A stretch of 64,000 nt of DNA, from contig NC_135776.1 of assembly GCF_028453695.1 (NCBI RefSeq), positions 15,756,663 to 15,820,662 of the forward strand, in the 5' to 3' direction. Every line of letters starts with the position of its first letter. The first letter of the stretch is position 1. The translations under genes were made by a program, and so were the position numbers. Source of the stretch: Augochlora pura. Its lineage: Eukaryota; Arthropoda; Insecta; Hymenoptera; Halictidae. Below, one piece after another: positions 1 through 13,089 of this stretch. Under the pieces are notes generated by a model. That model was not told where the DNA came from. It saw only the letters and a program-made list of their open reading frames with translations, and did no database searches.

Positions 1-1139
1 GCTTTCTACCGGCTCGATACGCGTTATCGGGCATGAAATCGAGAGAGAAAGTCGAGGCGAACGCCGGAAAAGAAAGACGAAGACGGAGAACACCACCGCG
101 TCAGACGTGGAATATTCGAGCTCTACAGGCATGGTATGTCTACAGGTGCGAAGCCATGGGTGCTGTAATAAGTATGTTAGCAGTGACAGGGCCGTAGCGT
201 CGAAGGAAGGGGCCACGCGTTGAGCAACAGACGAAAGAGGACAGTTGATTCTCGTAAAACGCTGAGATTTTCCATTTTAATATTTCCAGTCGTCGACGAC
301 GCGCGAAATATATAAATATATTATTATAAATATATTATTTGACAATGGCGAGAGTCTTTGTAGAAGTTAGACATTTATTAATTGTGAATTTATAAATCAT
401 ACGTCTTTCATTTTTCGTTATCAATTGATTATTTAATAAATCGACTCTCGCTTCGATTATTAGATTAAGCACCGCTACTTTCTCACTCTTCAATTAATAA
501 AAACCATATACACTAGCGCACAAAAATGTATATTTAAATAGTTTAATATTTTTATCAATATTTTAATTCATGAATATTTTAATTCACAATTATTGAAATT
601 AAAAAGATACGTTTCTGAGGAATTCCATTGAATAAAGATCGCTAAAATTGCAAATTAATGCTTGTTATTTTAAATAAACAGTACTTCATACAAGATTGAT
701 AACAAGATCTAACATATTTTAAAACATTGTCCCATACGACTATGCAAATATTGTTTATAGAAGCAGAGGAATATGGAAGTTGGTGTGACTTATGGCAAAA
801 AAGAACAGAGAATTATGTATTTAGTATGATGCATTATGCATGACGCGTCCCAGATGTCACTGTATTGCTAAAGAATGTTCATTCATAACAAGCCGCGATT
901 ATTCCGAGGCCGGTGAACAATTATTAGCACGACAAACTTTGACGGCGTGAAGCATTTTGCATTGCGAGTGATCGACCGCGGAACAGTGCACTTGTCCGCG
1001 ACAATAAAGGGTAAAAACAGGCTGAAACAAATTAGCCAATCTGCGCTGAGTAATCCATCTTTCTCTGTATTTCACTAATTGTTTACACTGCTTGCATTAG
1101 CTCGGTTGCAATTGTAATAATATTTATGGAAGAGTGTTT
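1..1139. other. Noncoding, no feature seen
   Basis: Mixed-composition sequence, AT-rich from about 300 to 900. No coding exon, RNA gene or clear repeat was recognised. Confidence 0.6.
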
Positions 1140-1147
1140 CTAATTTT

Positions 1148-1282
1148 GAAGAAAATTATTATGTTATATTATTTTATATTACTATGCTATGTTATACTAT
1201 ATTATACATATATTAACATAATATGGAGTAATATAATATAACATAATAACATAAAATAATGTAATATATATGTAACATAACA
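1148..1282. repeat. AT-rich imperfect inverted repeat
   Basis: The left arm (tattatgttatattatttta and on) pairs with the right arm around 1205-1265 (taatataatataacataata). The arms are about 30 bp with small gaps. The region could form a hairpin or be a decayed AT-rich MITE. Confidence 0.45.
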
Positions 1283-4247
1283 GTGAGAACATTTAGAGTA
1301 TTTGATTTTTATCTACAATGAAATTAGATCAAAGAATTCGCATTGTTCGAGCGAACTTCGAAATTCGACGAGTCGTCGACGAAAGGAATTTGTGGGAGGG
1401 GAGCCAGCGGCACTAGATACACCACTGGGTATTCATGCTATTGCGGTAGTGCGTATCGTGTGTACGCGTACCTTGCGTGATCGTACACGCATGCGCACGC
1501 ACGAGTGACGCAACGGGCGTGCATGCGTGATCCACGTGCAATTTAACCCTCTGCGGTCTCGACTGACAGGATTTGATACGCTGCCCTTTATTATTATCGC
1601 CACCGGTTCGGATTAAATGCATAACAATCGCGTCCACCTAGTTAAATTATTCGACAAAGGTGATCGATCGACAGGCGTTCACCATAGTCGTTGTCACTCG
1701 AAGCTCCACTAAAAAAAAAAAAGAACTTAATCACGTGTCGGGATAAGAGATCCACAATAATCGTCGATGTTAACCCTTTTTTAATATGAATATTACTTTA
1801 TTCTTGTTAGATTGTTTTATTTAATACGTACGAAACTGAACGTGTATGCAGAAGACTTATTTGACAATTTATCGACTGCGGACAAATGGAACAATAATTA
1901 TTTTAAAAATATTATAGCAATTTTTGGCGTCGTCACGGGGTCGAGTTGAATTAATACTATTTTTTAAACATTAGAATTTTGCTGAATTTCTTGGAAAGAA
2001 CGCGCGGAAGATTGACTTGAAAGAAATTATGCAAACCTATACTCGTAATTTATTTAGTAACAAATTAAGGAATTCCTAACGAAATTTACATAATTCGAAA
2101 TCAGGGAATATCGGTCTCGCGATTTAAATGACGGATTCGACGAAAAATCGGGCGAAGTGAAAGTATGAAATTGCGATGTATAATTACGAACGCGGAGCAA
2201 CATGCGTAAACTACATTGTTGCTAAAAATAAAATTCGATTAAAAGACCTGATACTATAGAGGGTTGGTTGAATGCTCTTCTCAAAACGTGAGAATTTAAA
2301 TTCGTCGTCGTCGCACCGCGTTCGGCTTAATTTCAGGATGAAAGACATATTTTTATCCGTTTTCTGATCTTTTCGACGAAATTAAAAATTTCCCCACCAA
2401 TTTTTCCACGATTCACGAGCGGCCGGGTAAAATTAAGCCAGTAATTATGCCTCGTAATATAAACGCGTCCATCGAACTCTAATTGCCCGTCGCTCTGTGA
2501 CGCTCGGCAAATTAATTGGTCGCGACATGTGTTCGCCCATGCCGATAAGACATCGTGCGAAATCGGATAGCGCGCGCGGTGATAGCGCCGACCGCGTAAT
2601 AATTACAGTTATTAAGAATAATTACGAAGACTGTTGCAGGGCCGCGGATCATCCATCGCTTTCCGGGGACAATGAATTGACGAAGTTTCGGCCGCCCAGA
2701 TGACGGTGGGTTCCGCCATTGTTCCGGGCAGGTGGCGAGGACGCGATGCGAAACGCACCGAGAGAGTAATTTTCATTTCGATCGACTCGCTAGCGTAATG
2801 CAGTTCTTGTTTAAAAAGAAAACACGAACGATACAATTTTGATGACCAGTCGACGCATCCTGTCGCGCGAAAGGTGCAATTTTGTAATCGCGCGGTTACC
2901 AATTCCCCATTTATGGGGGACAGCTGATTAATCTTAGGAGTACTGTTATGCGAGTAGTGTTATACTGGGCGCGTAATGTTCCATAGTAATTGCAAATTAT
3001 GTAAATCTTTTTCCGTTTTTGCGACACGGATTTTGCTAGTAATTTGAGAATAATTAAATAGAAAATTGAATTGATCAGCAGTAAATGTAAATAGTTTAAT
3101 ATTGTGTATAATATTAATATTGTAATATTATATTAATATATAATAGCAATTTAATATAGATATTAATATCAATATTACATGAACATTATTCACAATAATA
3201 TAATAATAATTACCATATTAATTAAAATAATACTACTACAACAATATTAAAATAACACTAGTTACAGAAATACAATTTTATTACAGAATGTCTCATAATT
3301 TTCGAGATAACGACGACGCCCCATTCAATATGCGACCCATTCATGGTTTCTCCCCCACCAATTCTTCATTTACCAATTTACCATTTCCCAATCAGCCATC
3401 CTTGATTAATTCTCCACTCGTTAAGACGCCCGCAGACATAATCAAATATTGTTCGAACGTCAAAATCGAATATTTTCCAGGCCGTTGGACGTTTCAAAAC
3501 GGTTTCTCATTTTTGTTTGCGCCCCTTATCTATTAGAAGAACTACTATCTAGTACATATTTCTGCCTGTTTAAATATTTGCCGGAATATTTATCAACTTT
3601 TCATCGACGCCTAGATTCCACGAACTCTTTTCCATCGATAAAGTAGACGCAAGCCGTTTTCGTACGGTTCTATTCAACCCGTTCCCAATCGCGCTTTCGA
3701 TCGTTCCCGTTCGCATTTTTATTTTAGTTTGTTGTCGGTGTTTCGCTGTTAGGTTTCGGACGGAATTAGGCGCCCGTCCGATCGGTTATTGCCACCCCCG
3801 AGGAAAGCCGAAAGAGAGGTTCTCGGGTGCCGAAAAGGACGCCGGCGTAGAGGCCGCAATCAATTTTTGGCGGACCCGGCGAGGCCCGAATTCTAGACAG
3901 ACCGAGAAACTACGACGAAAACGGCTAACAAGAACTAACACGGACAATAGCTTTCCATGGGAGGAGAAACGCGGAGGGTTACGTCCCTGCCATTACCTGG
4001 CCAGTTCCGAGAAACGAGGGTCCGATTTATCTGGTTCGCAATGAGGAATCGATAGGAGGTGGCCTGCAACGAGAAGGTAGAAGCCGGTTACACACCGGGT
4101 GGTTCGGCGATAAGCATCAAAAATGCGGGAAAACTCTTCCGTTAGTTTCAAGGCACTGAATTTCTTTAGAGATGAAACATTTTTATATTTAACCATTGCC
4201 TTCTGTTATTCGCTTTTATTTTGCATGAAGGTCTCCAGATCGTTAAT
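1283..4247. other. Noncoding region
   Basis: No gene recognised. The TTAACCCT-type ends near 1541 and 1772 resemble the MITE termini described elsewhere in the window but have no partners. 3090-3250 is AT-rich (ATATTAATATT-like words). Short open frames at 2497-2902 and 3288-3646 have no recognisable domain. Confidence 0.5.
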
Positions 4248-4640
4248 TAATGTAAGGAGGGAAGAAGTATAGTGAGACAAAAAACAGTAGAATTTGAGGT
4301 GCTCAAATATAAAAAGAGAGACATTCGAAATAAAGACGTCCAAATGTGAAAGTAAAAATATTCAAATATACAAGTAAAAACGTCCAAATATATAAATATC
4401 CAAAAATAAAAACAGAGATGTCCAAATATAACAGTAAAGATATAAAAATAAAGACGAAAAGACGTCTGCATAAAAAAAGCGAAGATGGTCAAAAATAAAA
4501 ATAAAAATGTCGAAATGTAAAAGTAAAGGCGTCCAAATATAAAAGAAAAGACGATCAAATACAAAATCAGAGATGTCAAAAAATAAAAATAAAGACGTGA
4601 AAATATGAAAGTAAAACAGGCGCCAAGATTCTAACAAACA
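4248..4640. repeat. Degenerate AT-rich minisatellite
   Basis: Words such as gtccaaatataaaaataaag recur about every 20-30 bp. On the minus strand this leaves two frames open, giving a Phe/Ile/Tyr-rich pseudo-protein that is a repeat artefact. Confidence 0.75.
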
Positions 4641-5095
4641 AAAAACCCTAAATAATTAATCGAATCCAATATACCAAGTACAATATATTAACTCCATCGT
4701 TGCTTGACTACCCGCTACAAAATAAATAAATTCTCACGTCAGGTCTGGTTTGAGTACCACTGGATCGAGCTTCTTCATTCCAGCCGACAGGTGGCAGTAC
4801 CATAGCATACCATCGTCTCGAGAACACTGTGAAGTCACCCGTTATACTACGGGCTACAGGATCGGTGCACGGACGAGAGCAAGAGAAAGTGAGAAGAAAA
4901 GGTAGAAAACGATCCGTCGGAAATGGAAGAAGACGACAAAAGAGAAGAGGAGAAGGAGGAGAAGGAAGAAGAAGAAGAAGAAGTGAAGAAGGAGTATCCC
5001 GGGCCAGCGTTCGCAGGAGAAAGAGGAGAAAGAATGATGCAGGATCGAAGGGCGGCGCCTGTGAGCAAGGTGTTTACCATTCCGGCCAAAAATAA
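4641..5095. other. Noncoding, partly purine-rich
   Basis: No gene is recognised. From about 4920 the + strand is rich in GAAGAAGAG-type words, which give low-complexity Glu/Arg reading frames. Confidence 0.5.
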
Positions 5096-5104
5096 AGTAC
5101 AAAG

Positions 5105-5578
5105 GCCTGCGTGAGAGAGAGAAAGAAGAGAGGAGAGGAGAGGGAGAGGGAGCTCCTTCTCCCGACGTAACTGGCAACAAAAAGCAGAATCACCGTCCGC
5201 GCATTCTTTGCCCACCATGGGTGTAAGGCATTCCTCTCTCTCGGTCTCTCTCCGTCTCTCTTTTAGAGACGAAGGAACCGAAGAAACGAGGGCCAGAGAG
5301 AAAAGAGAAAGAGACAAGATTAGGCAGAAAGGCAAAAGACGGAAAGAGGAGAGAGAGAGAGAGAGAAGATTAGACAGAAAACCAGAAGACAGAGAGAAAA
5401 GAGGGGAGAGAGAGAGAGAGAGAGAGAGAAACAAGATTATACAGAAAAGCAGAATATAAAGAGAGCCAGAAAGAGAGAAGTGAGTCGCAGAGAGGAGAGA
5501 GACAAACAAGATTATACAGTATATATAGCGAAAAAAATAGAAATGAGACTAAGAGACGAGATTATACAGAAAGGCAAA

Positions 5579-5629
<51 letters not shown>

Positions 5630-5758
5630 AAGAGAAAAACAAGATTAGATAGAAAGGCAGAAGACATAGAGCAAGAAGAGAGAGAAAGAAGATTAGATAG
5701 AAAGATACAGAGAGAGAGAACGAAGAGTGCGTGAGAGAAAGAGAGAGAGAGGAAAAGG
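5105..5758. repeat. (GA)n-rich tract with internal duplication
   Basis: Long GAGA-rich tract broken by a recurring block, acaagattataca(g) or aagattagacagaaa, at about 5310, 5370, 5430, 5508, 5560, 5640 and 5690. It is a degenerate tandem array as well as a microsatellite. Open frames in it are Arg/Glu or Leu/Ser low complexity. Confidence 0.8.
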
Positions 5759-6480
5759 GAATGCGGTCGGGAGTTGAATCGGCGCTCGAGGGGTCGTTTT
5801 CTGGTCCTTCTAGTAGCCATCTATAGCTGGCTGAGTGTTAATGGGCCCACGCCACTTCCAGGAACCGTGTACACAACCAGGACATCTGCTCCGATTACAG
5901 GGGTATACAGACCGGGTCCTTTTTCGCACGTAAAGGACCCCATACCCGCTGCACAGCCTCCTTTGCCGGTTTATCGGCCATTTGATGAATTACGGGACAA
6001 CGACACAAGGTGGAAATTCTCTCTGGCTCGTTCCATAGCACCCTTCTCGAGGGTCCTCCCTCTCTCTCTCCCTTTCCATCTCTCGCGGATGAACCGCATT
6101 GAGAATCCTTGGGAAAAAGCAGAGATCATGGTCTCTCGATAGGGGTTCGGCTTGCGACGAATGTTTCAGGGATCGCAGAAGCTGCAACTCTTTAGGATCG
6201 CTTCCTTCTTCGACCCTTCTTGATTCACATATGAACCCTTCCTTTTTGTGACGAGAGTATTTTATTGTATCAGAGCAGTTGGTGCTGGATTTATTTATAC
6301 TTTGTGCTGCAGAGTTGATATTGAGTTACTTGTTTCATGGCCTTAGATTGCAGTTAATATAATACTGTGATGTCACGATGTGTTAATTGTTATGTTGAAT
6401 TGGATAAAATTGCTTGAAATTGTTCACAGTGTTCAGAGCGTCTTGTTTGGCGAGTTCAAGATTGTTCAAGGAGACTCAAA
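5759..6480. other. Noncoding, one doubtful open frame
   Basis: A 122-codon frame (5774-6142, +) begins at TTG and has a hydrophobic stretch near its start (FLVLLVAIYSWLSVNG) followed by Pro-rich sequence. It has no ATG at the start and no known domain. I do not call it a gene. Confidence 0.4.
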
Positions 6481-6499
6481 CTGGTTAAGCTATCTTGAA

Positions 6500-6960
6500 T
6501 TAGTCGAGGTAAATTGAATAATTCGAGATATAATGAGTTGCTCGAGGTATCTTGAATTATTCGAGATATATCGAATTGCTCGAGGTATCTTGAATTACTT
6601 GAAGTATATTCAATTGCTCAAGTTATATTGAATTGCTTAAAGTATCTTGAATTCCTCAAGTTATCTTGAATTACTCGAAGTATATTGAATTACTCGATAG
6701 TATCTTGAATTGCACGAGGCATATTAAATTACTCGAGGTATCTTGAATTGCTCGAAGTATTTAGTATTGCTCAAGTTATATTGAATTGCTTAAAATATCT
6801 TGAATTCCTCAAGTTATCTTGAATTACTCGAAGTATATTGAATTACTCGATAGTATCTAGAATTGCTCGATGCATATCAACTTCCTCAAAGTATCTAAAA
6901 TCGCTAAAATTACCTAAAATTTCTCAAAGTATCTAGAATTGATGAAAATATCTTGATCGC
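6500..6960. repeat. Minisatellite, about 22-bp unit (ttgaattactcgaggtatc)
   Basis: About 20 diverged copies of a unit like ttgaattgctcgaggtatc. Blocks of several units also repeat at higher order: ttcctcaagttatcttgaat occurs near 6650 and 6800. The same family recurs at 8720-8945. Confidence 0.85.
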
Positions 6961-8715
6961 TCGAAACGGTTCACTAAAAATATCGGAAATGCTCCAAAAA
7001 TTCATCCACGGAAGAATCGACTCGGGCTTACGCGACGAACACAATTGATCCCCGCCGAATGGTAACAGAATTTATTCAACTTGCCGAAGTTTTTCAAATT
7101 CCCATGCATATATTTACATAGGATACTGAATGGAAGCACTGTTCCTTGGAGGTGTGTACATAGACGACTATCCTGCTGTCGATTCCTTTTCCAGAAACCG
7201 CGTGGGACATCTGCTTCGAAGCGTCGTCTTTTATTTGTACATGTGCTTATGCACATCTCCTCCCCACGAACCGTGAAACGTGTATCTCCTCTTCCTCTCG
7301 GCCTCTCTTTTTCCGATGCCCCACCCAGCCAGACGAAGTATCCACCGATATTCATTATCATGCGGCCAGACTACCACCCGGACTAATTAAGTCCCCGCGC
7401 GACGTTTCACGGCTGTTTGAAGATCTTTCCGAACGTATCTTCACCACGACCGCCTTTGTCCCCGCCATATGCAATTCAAATTCCAAGGAGACTTTCGAAT
7501 TTCGGAAGACGGTAACAGGCCGGTCGATTCCGTGTCCGGTTCACCTACGATCGAGATAAATGCACGGACGTTCTGTAATTTCGTAGTTTATCGCCTACAA
7601 TTTTTTTTCTTTTTTTTTTTTATTGTTCGATGATGCCAGAACTGTCGGTCGAAAATATCCGACGAAATTAAAATCGCTGTTCGTGAAATATATACTCATT
7701 GCCAACTTATTATACATTTATATTATATATTATCGTATTTTATATTATATTTTATTTTATTATATATTGTATTATAAATGTATTCGAAAAGTCAGTTCAG
7801 CAATTTTAATATTAGTAGATGTCTATCGAAAACAATTTTAGAATTAATATACTTCGTGCGATCGTATCGCTGGATAAATAATTGTACAAGAAGACGTTTA
7901 GACAGCAGCGGCAAATTATTATAAACGGAAATCTCGACGGGAATGGTAGGAAGCCGCTGGTCGTTCGTAGAAGTGCAACGGGCGCGTTCGGCGGCTGTGT
8001 TCGTGTGTCAGGAAACGATGAATTATTCGATGAAATCCCGTCAATTTTTAATTGGATAAAATATGTAAGAGGTCTCCGACGAGAGCTGGTCCCCGAAGAA
8101 CTCGTTGCAACCTTGTCCGACTTGTTTCTGCGTTCACTTTGGTGAAGAACGGTCGACGATGACCTCATCGTGCGTGTCTGACGTGGTACCGGCAACGACT
8201 ACTGATTCTCTCGCGGCGGCCCAGACACACACGTGCTCTGCTCTTTGTCAGGATTTTCCCCGCTTCGTGAGAACTTTCCTTCATAACTCTCCCGCGCGAT
8301 GCTACGGCACACCGTCTCGACACACCCTTTTCCTGAATTACGAAAGCGCTCGGTGTATTTTCGTTCGGCGAGCCCGCCGGAATATTTACACAACCACTAC
8401 CGCGAGAGAGCACAATGCGTTCAATTAAACCCGCTTTGATCCGACCACGAGCCGCGTATATGCGAGCGGCAATAGCATAAACGAGAGGCAAATAGCGCGG
8501 TAAGCAACAATCAAGATTCGAAGGCTTTTCAAATCGACGAGGTTTTCGATGGAAAAGTCTGCGTCGATTATTTCGTCTTTCGGTGATTTGAAAGATTTTA
8601 TTAATCGATTATTGCATATGGCTGTGTTGAAATTCTTCTAAATGTTTATTAAAGTGTGAAGTTCGTTGTGTAATGACCCCGTATAAAAATATATTGAATT
8701 GGTCAATTTCTTTTT
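6961..8715. other. Noncoding region between two related minisatellites
   Basis: No gene recognised. It contains a T-run at 7600-7621 and AT-rich words at 7700-7780. The short frames at 7081-7386 and 7812-8491 overlap on both strands and have no recognisable domain. Confidence 0.5.
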
Positions 8716-8945
8716 AATTGCTGCTTGAAATATCTTGAATTACTCGAGGTATCTTGAATTATTCGAGAGATATATTAAATTTCTCGTGGTATTTCGAATT
8801 ATTAAGGTATCTTGAATTATTGAGGATATATTTAATTGCTCGAGATATCTTGAATTTCTCTAGGTATTTCAAATTACTCAATGTATATTGAAATGCTCGA
8901 AATATATTAAATATCTCAAGTTATTTTGAATTACTCGAAGTGTCT
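8716..8945. repeat. Second array of the ttgaattactcgaggtatc minisatellite
   Basis: About ten diverged copies of the unit seen at 6500-6960, in the same orientation, separated from it by 1.75 kb of unrelated sequence. Confidence 0.8.
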
Positions 8946-9675
8946 TCAATGACTTAAATTATTATATTATATACAATATTATAATATTCTTGAAACAATA
9001 ATTCTAAATATACCTCATACATCTTACAGTTTATCCAAAAACACCTTCATCTAGCACAAAAAATCCACGAGTTGAATTTCTCTACACCATTCCGAACATC
9101 GTACAACTAAATTGTATTTCGACAAAGCGTTAAAAGCGACAGATATTTTTCTCCTTTACAAAATAACACGGGAACATCGAAACGAATAATATCGCAGCAG
9201 AGAATCCGAGACGAGCACGAGTTTCTTGGTTAGTGTCAATGCACCGTGCGTACCTGGGCTACGGGCGCCCACATGAGTCACGTCCGAAAATTACGTTTAT
9301 CCAGCTTGACAAAATTAAAAACGAGCGATCGACCGGCGCGTTTCCGTCGAGGAAAAACGTAATTAAGATTCATATTGTGTGCGTCAGGGTCCTGGGACCT
9401 ATTCTGGCTTCGCTTCGAAGCTCAAGGGTTTTATATTTCAAGGGGATCGTTTCCTGCTGGATGCTAATTTTACTCCGGCCCGTCATCTTGATCTCGGATT
9501 CTTTATTTTAACATTACAACACACACGGTTTTAACGGGTGCATAATGCGCGCGCGCGCGCGAACGGAAAAGCTCGACGAAATTACCGAACGCAATTAACG
9601 CTGTACTTGTTCCGTTGCATATTTTACGATTTTAACCGTTTACAATTGCGGCAAGATGTATGAAATTTTGTATTA
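8946..9675. other. Noncoding, with a 15-nt alternating GC run
   Basis: No gene recognised. Alternating GC at 9547-9561 is a potential Z-DNA former and shows that CpG is not depleted. Confidence 0.6.
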
Positions 9676-9930
9676 TATTAGGAACTTTTTATACTAATTT
9701 TTATTCTGATTACTTCTGGCTTTTCGAAATACTTATTATTATTTTTCAGAGAAATGCGATTCTATTTTTACTATTTTTCTAGCGTTGCACTATTCTTCTT
9801 TGTTAGTTTCTATTAGGAATTTTTCAAACTAATTTATTTCATTTCTGGTTTTCCGAAATTTTCAGTAGCTTCGTCAGAGAAAAATAATTCTATTTTTACT
9901 ATTTTTCCAGCGTTGCACTGTTTGTCGTTA
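9676..9930. repeat. Diverged tandem duplication, two copies of about 125 bp
   Basis: The order tattaggaa.., actaatttt.., tctggttttccgaaa-like, cagagaaa.., ctatttttactatttttc, agcgttgcact occurs at 9676-9800 and again at 9811-9930. The offset is 128-135 bp. Confidence 0.8.
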
Positions 9931-11384
9931 TTAAAATAAAATTCCCATTTATTTCTAGTCATTTTGAAAATTTCATACAATTGTTAAGAACGAATATTAA
10001 ATAAATTATATGGTTATAAAATGGAAAGAGTTTACATTTATAGAAAAATGTTTCAAGTACTGTTTCAAATTCTTCATAATTCAAATAAAATAGTATTTGA
10101 AATGTACATTAAATTTGAGTAAATAATATTTTAATTTTATATCCACAGCTAACAGAATAAAATAAATATTAAACAAAGCACATATTCTACCTTCACGATC
10201 TAAAGAATACTTCCATATTTCTCAATGAAAATTGCATGCAAGAAATAAAATAAAACCACACCATATATGATAAAATATCAATTTCCTATTTGCCATATAA
10301 AATACTATTTTACTCTAATTGCAACAAACGCTATCTCTAACAATTCCGCCAAACCTGACATACCAAATCTGTAATTCAAACAATTCTCCATTCATTCAAA
10401 TGCTCGAACGAACGTCAATCGCATGATTAATTTAACTCGCAACGAACGTCCCCCGAAGATCCCACAATAAGCCCGAAAAATCGAAAACTAACAAAGACAC
10501 GGCGCGTTCAGGGTTAACGCCGCCAACGTATTCGCGGCTGTCCGAGATCCTTCAATAATCTTTACGACGAGCGCGCGAGCAACAAGGCAAGATAAAGGCG
10601 GCGAGGCTTTCGGTTTTCACATACCTCGAAATTCTTTACAATCCTCCATTGAGAAGATCGGATTTCGTGGCAGGGGACGGGGTCCGGGAAGAGAGGAGAG
10701 GAGAGGAGAGGAGAGGGGTCTCGGGCGTCCGAGGCGTCGGTAGTTCCAACACGTGGTCGAAAAGAGCGGTGCTCTTCGACGAGAGTCCGCGTCGCATCCG
10801 CGCGCGCGCCGCTTCGAGGCCGGAGAAGAATCTGCCGGCTGTTGCTTCTGCGAGTTAGAAAGCCGATTCTCGTCGCGTATCTGGCCTTGGCTCGATCAAT
10901 ATTTACGAACGTCCGGTTTGCGGAGATCAAACACCGAAAAGAGGGCTGTGGGGGAGAGGAAACGCGAGCAACCCGTTCCTCCTCCTCCCCGCGAGAGAGC
11001 TTCGCGTTTCGGCTACGAACTCTGACGTAACGAAGTCACGCACCGCCGGAAGTGTACTCGCAACGGCCCTCGTGCTTCGCAGAAGTTATTGTTATCGAAT
11101 CTCAGCCGCGATCGACATAACACCGACGGACTCTGATTAATGGACCGCCCTCTCCTCGCCGCCGCGGCGGTGACCGCGTTCCGAGAAACGCGAACGTATT
11201 ATACCTTCAGAGGCGGTTTTGTTCGGAACGAGATTGATAGCGGACTGGCAACGGTACTATTCACTTTTTCAGATTGCGTTTAGGTTATACATTTTACTCC
11301 TGTGTTGTACTATTGGTTTTTCCGACTTTGGTGGACAATTTTTGGTCGTACTGTCACGATCGACTCGAACAGGAAATGTATCAT
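9931..11384. other. Noncoding; GC-rich part from 10500
   Basis: AT-rich to 10400, then CpG-rich to 11200 with a short (GGAGA)n run at 10689-10716. No coding exon recognised; overlapping frames on both strands reflect low stop density. Confidence 0.5.
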
Positions 11385-11545
11385 TACTTTGGATATATTT
11401 ATATGTTTCTATTTTAATATATTTATATTTTTCGATTTTTATATATTTATATGTTTAGAGTTTTACATATTTGTATATTTATGCATTTATATATTTCAAT
11501 ATATCCATATGTTTATATATTTATATACTTATGCCTGTGTCTTTA
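11385..11545. repeat. AT-rich minisatellite (tatatttatatgttt-like)
   Basis: Repeated words tatatttatat / tatgtttatat with a short, variable period. Confidence 0.7.
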
Positions 11546-12662
11546 ATATATTAGAATTCGAATCAATTTAATATACATTACGCGGTATTAACAGATACAC
11601 TATCATTATCAATTAATGAATATCGCGACCGAGGCGCGCCAGAAAACGTTAAAACAACGCCGTCGCGTCAACGGGTTGAGCGAAACAGTCGAAAAGGCAG
11701 TAAATTTCGAATTCGTGGCCGTAAAGCGGGCAATGATACCGCCATTTTTCTGGCCGTTTAATTACACGTTCGAGCATCCCTTCCGGTCGACGAAAAAATC
11801 GTGGGACACAATGGATTTCTCTTAGTATAATGGGAAGTTGCTCGACGACAGAAGCCGCCGTATATGCATGGGACGCGCTTCCTGGGAGTAGCGCCGGGTT
11901 ACGAAATGTTAACGAATTCGTTGCCGTTCGCTCGTAAAACGATTATTTTCGCGGCCGAGAGCCGGCTTATTGTTCCTCGCGCGACAATGAACACTGAACA
12001 TTACGCAAATTGACCATCTGATGGCCGCTCCTGACTCGTAAAACCTTCGCCGCCACCGCCGTCGTCGTCGTCGTCGTCGTTGCTGCTGCTGCTGTGCTCC
12101 TCCTACTTCGCCGCCTCGGTACACGCGTATCCGTATCGACGGGCCCCGTGTGTCTGTTCTTGGCCGACTCATTCTACTACGGACGGTTGTAGCGGGACAT
12201 GTCCCGCCATCATCGACGAGTTTAAATGGACGTTAGAAAGCCACCGGCGACGCAAAAACAACGCGGGCCATTTAAATTCCTGCCGGTGAATGGCCAGAGG
12301 TGCCGCGGCGAAACCCCAACGTTTGCCGTGGCGTCGTCACGGCGATCGACCTCGTCAACTGCCAGACACCAGTCGCGTTGTTTTTTCAATTTCATACGTT
12401 CGTGTACTCCACACAATTTGCATGGATAATGCATCGTTTGACCGTTTTTTAGATTAATATTATTGTGTAATTTGATATGATTTTATAGTTAGTATAATTA
12501 ATGTAATATAGAGGTTGACGCAGTGCTTGTATGATCTAATAGGTTTTCGTTATTATTTGCAACATTTGAATTGTCGCATAAATTATCGAGTACGATTTTA
12601 ATATAACGAGAAGGTCGTTTAAGGAATTTTTTAAACATTCGAAACTTCCCTGGTTTGAGTAG
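11546..12662. other. Noncoding with a GTC/GCT trinucleotide run
   Basis: No gene recognised. (GTC)n followed by (TGC)n lies at 12056-12094. 12200-12400 is CpG-rich. Confidence 0.5.
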
Positions 12663-13089
12663 TTAACCCTTTACATTGGAGGGCTTCTGAGAGGAGACGT
12701 TTGAAATTGATCAAGTTCGAGGGCAGAACTGAAAATTGTAACATCATGTTTCAAAGTAATTTTGATATTATTAAAATTCTTTCTATTTAAAAGATTCTTA
12801 AAAATATAAGCGTTTCATGAGACACGATATTTAATTTTGTACATGGAAAATGTACTAAGTTACATAAAACAGGAATAGTGCTGATCAAAAAGACTATTTT
12901 GTATTTAAGCTTAAAATAGCCACCAAAACTATTTATCTTTATTTCTATATTAAATTGAAACATATAATTGCATCGTATATATCTAAACTTAAAAAAAGAG
13001 TTAATAAATTTTGTTTCTCTTCCAATCATAGTATGTTACTGAAAATCTCTCTCACGAGTCTACCTCGTTGAAGTACGACAAAGGGTTAA
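12663..13089. mobile_element. TTAA-flanked MITE (piggyBac-like ends), copy 1
   Basis: Left end TTAACCCTTTacattgg; right end ..gaagtacgacaaAGGGTTAA. The inverted CCCTTT ends sit directly on TTAA at both sides, the target duplication used by piggyBac elements. The interior (about 420 bp) is AT-rich and noncoding. The right end shares cacgagtc.. and gtacgRcaa with the elements at 39066 and 40420. Confidence 0.65.

Noticed and set aside
3993..4196. 67-codon minus-strand frame
   Set aside because: Short, with no domain, splice context or neighbouring exon.
4847..5820. Open frames of 84-220 codons on both strands
   Set aside because: Shadows of the GA/CT tract: Arg/Glu on one strand, Leu/Ser on the other.
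5774..6142. 122-codon frame with a signal-peptide-like start
   Set aside because: Starts at TTG in a GA tract, with no splice context and no recognisable mature protein.
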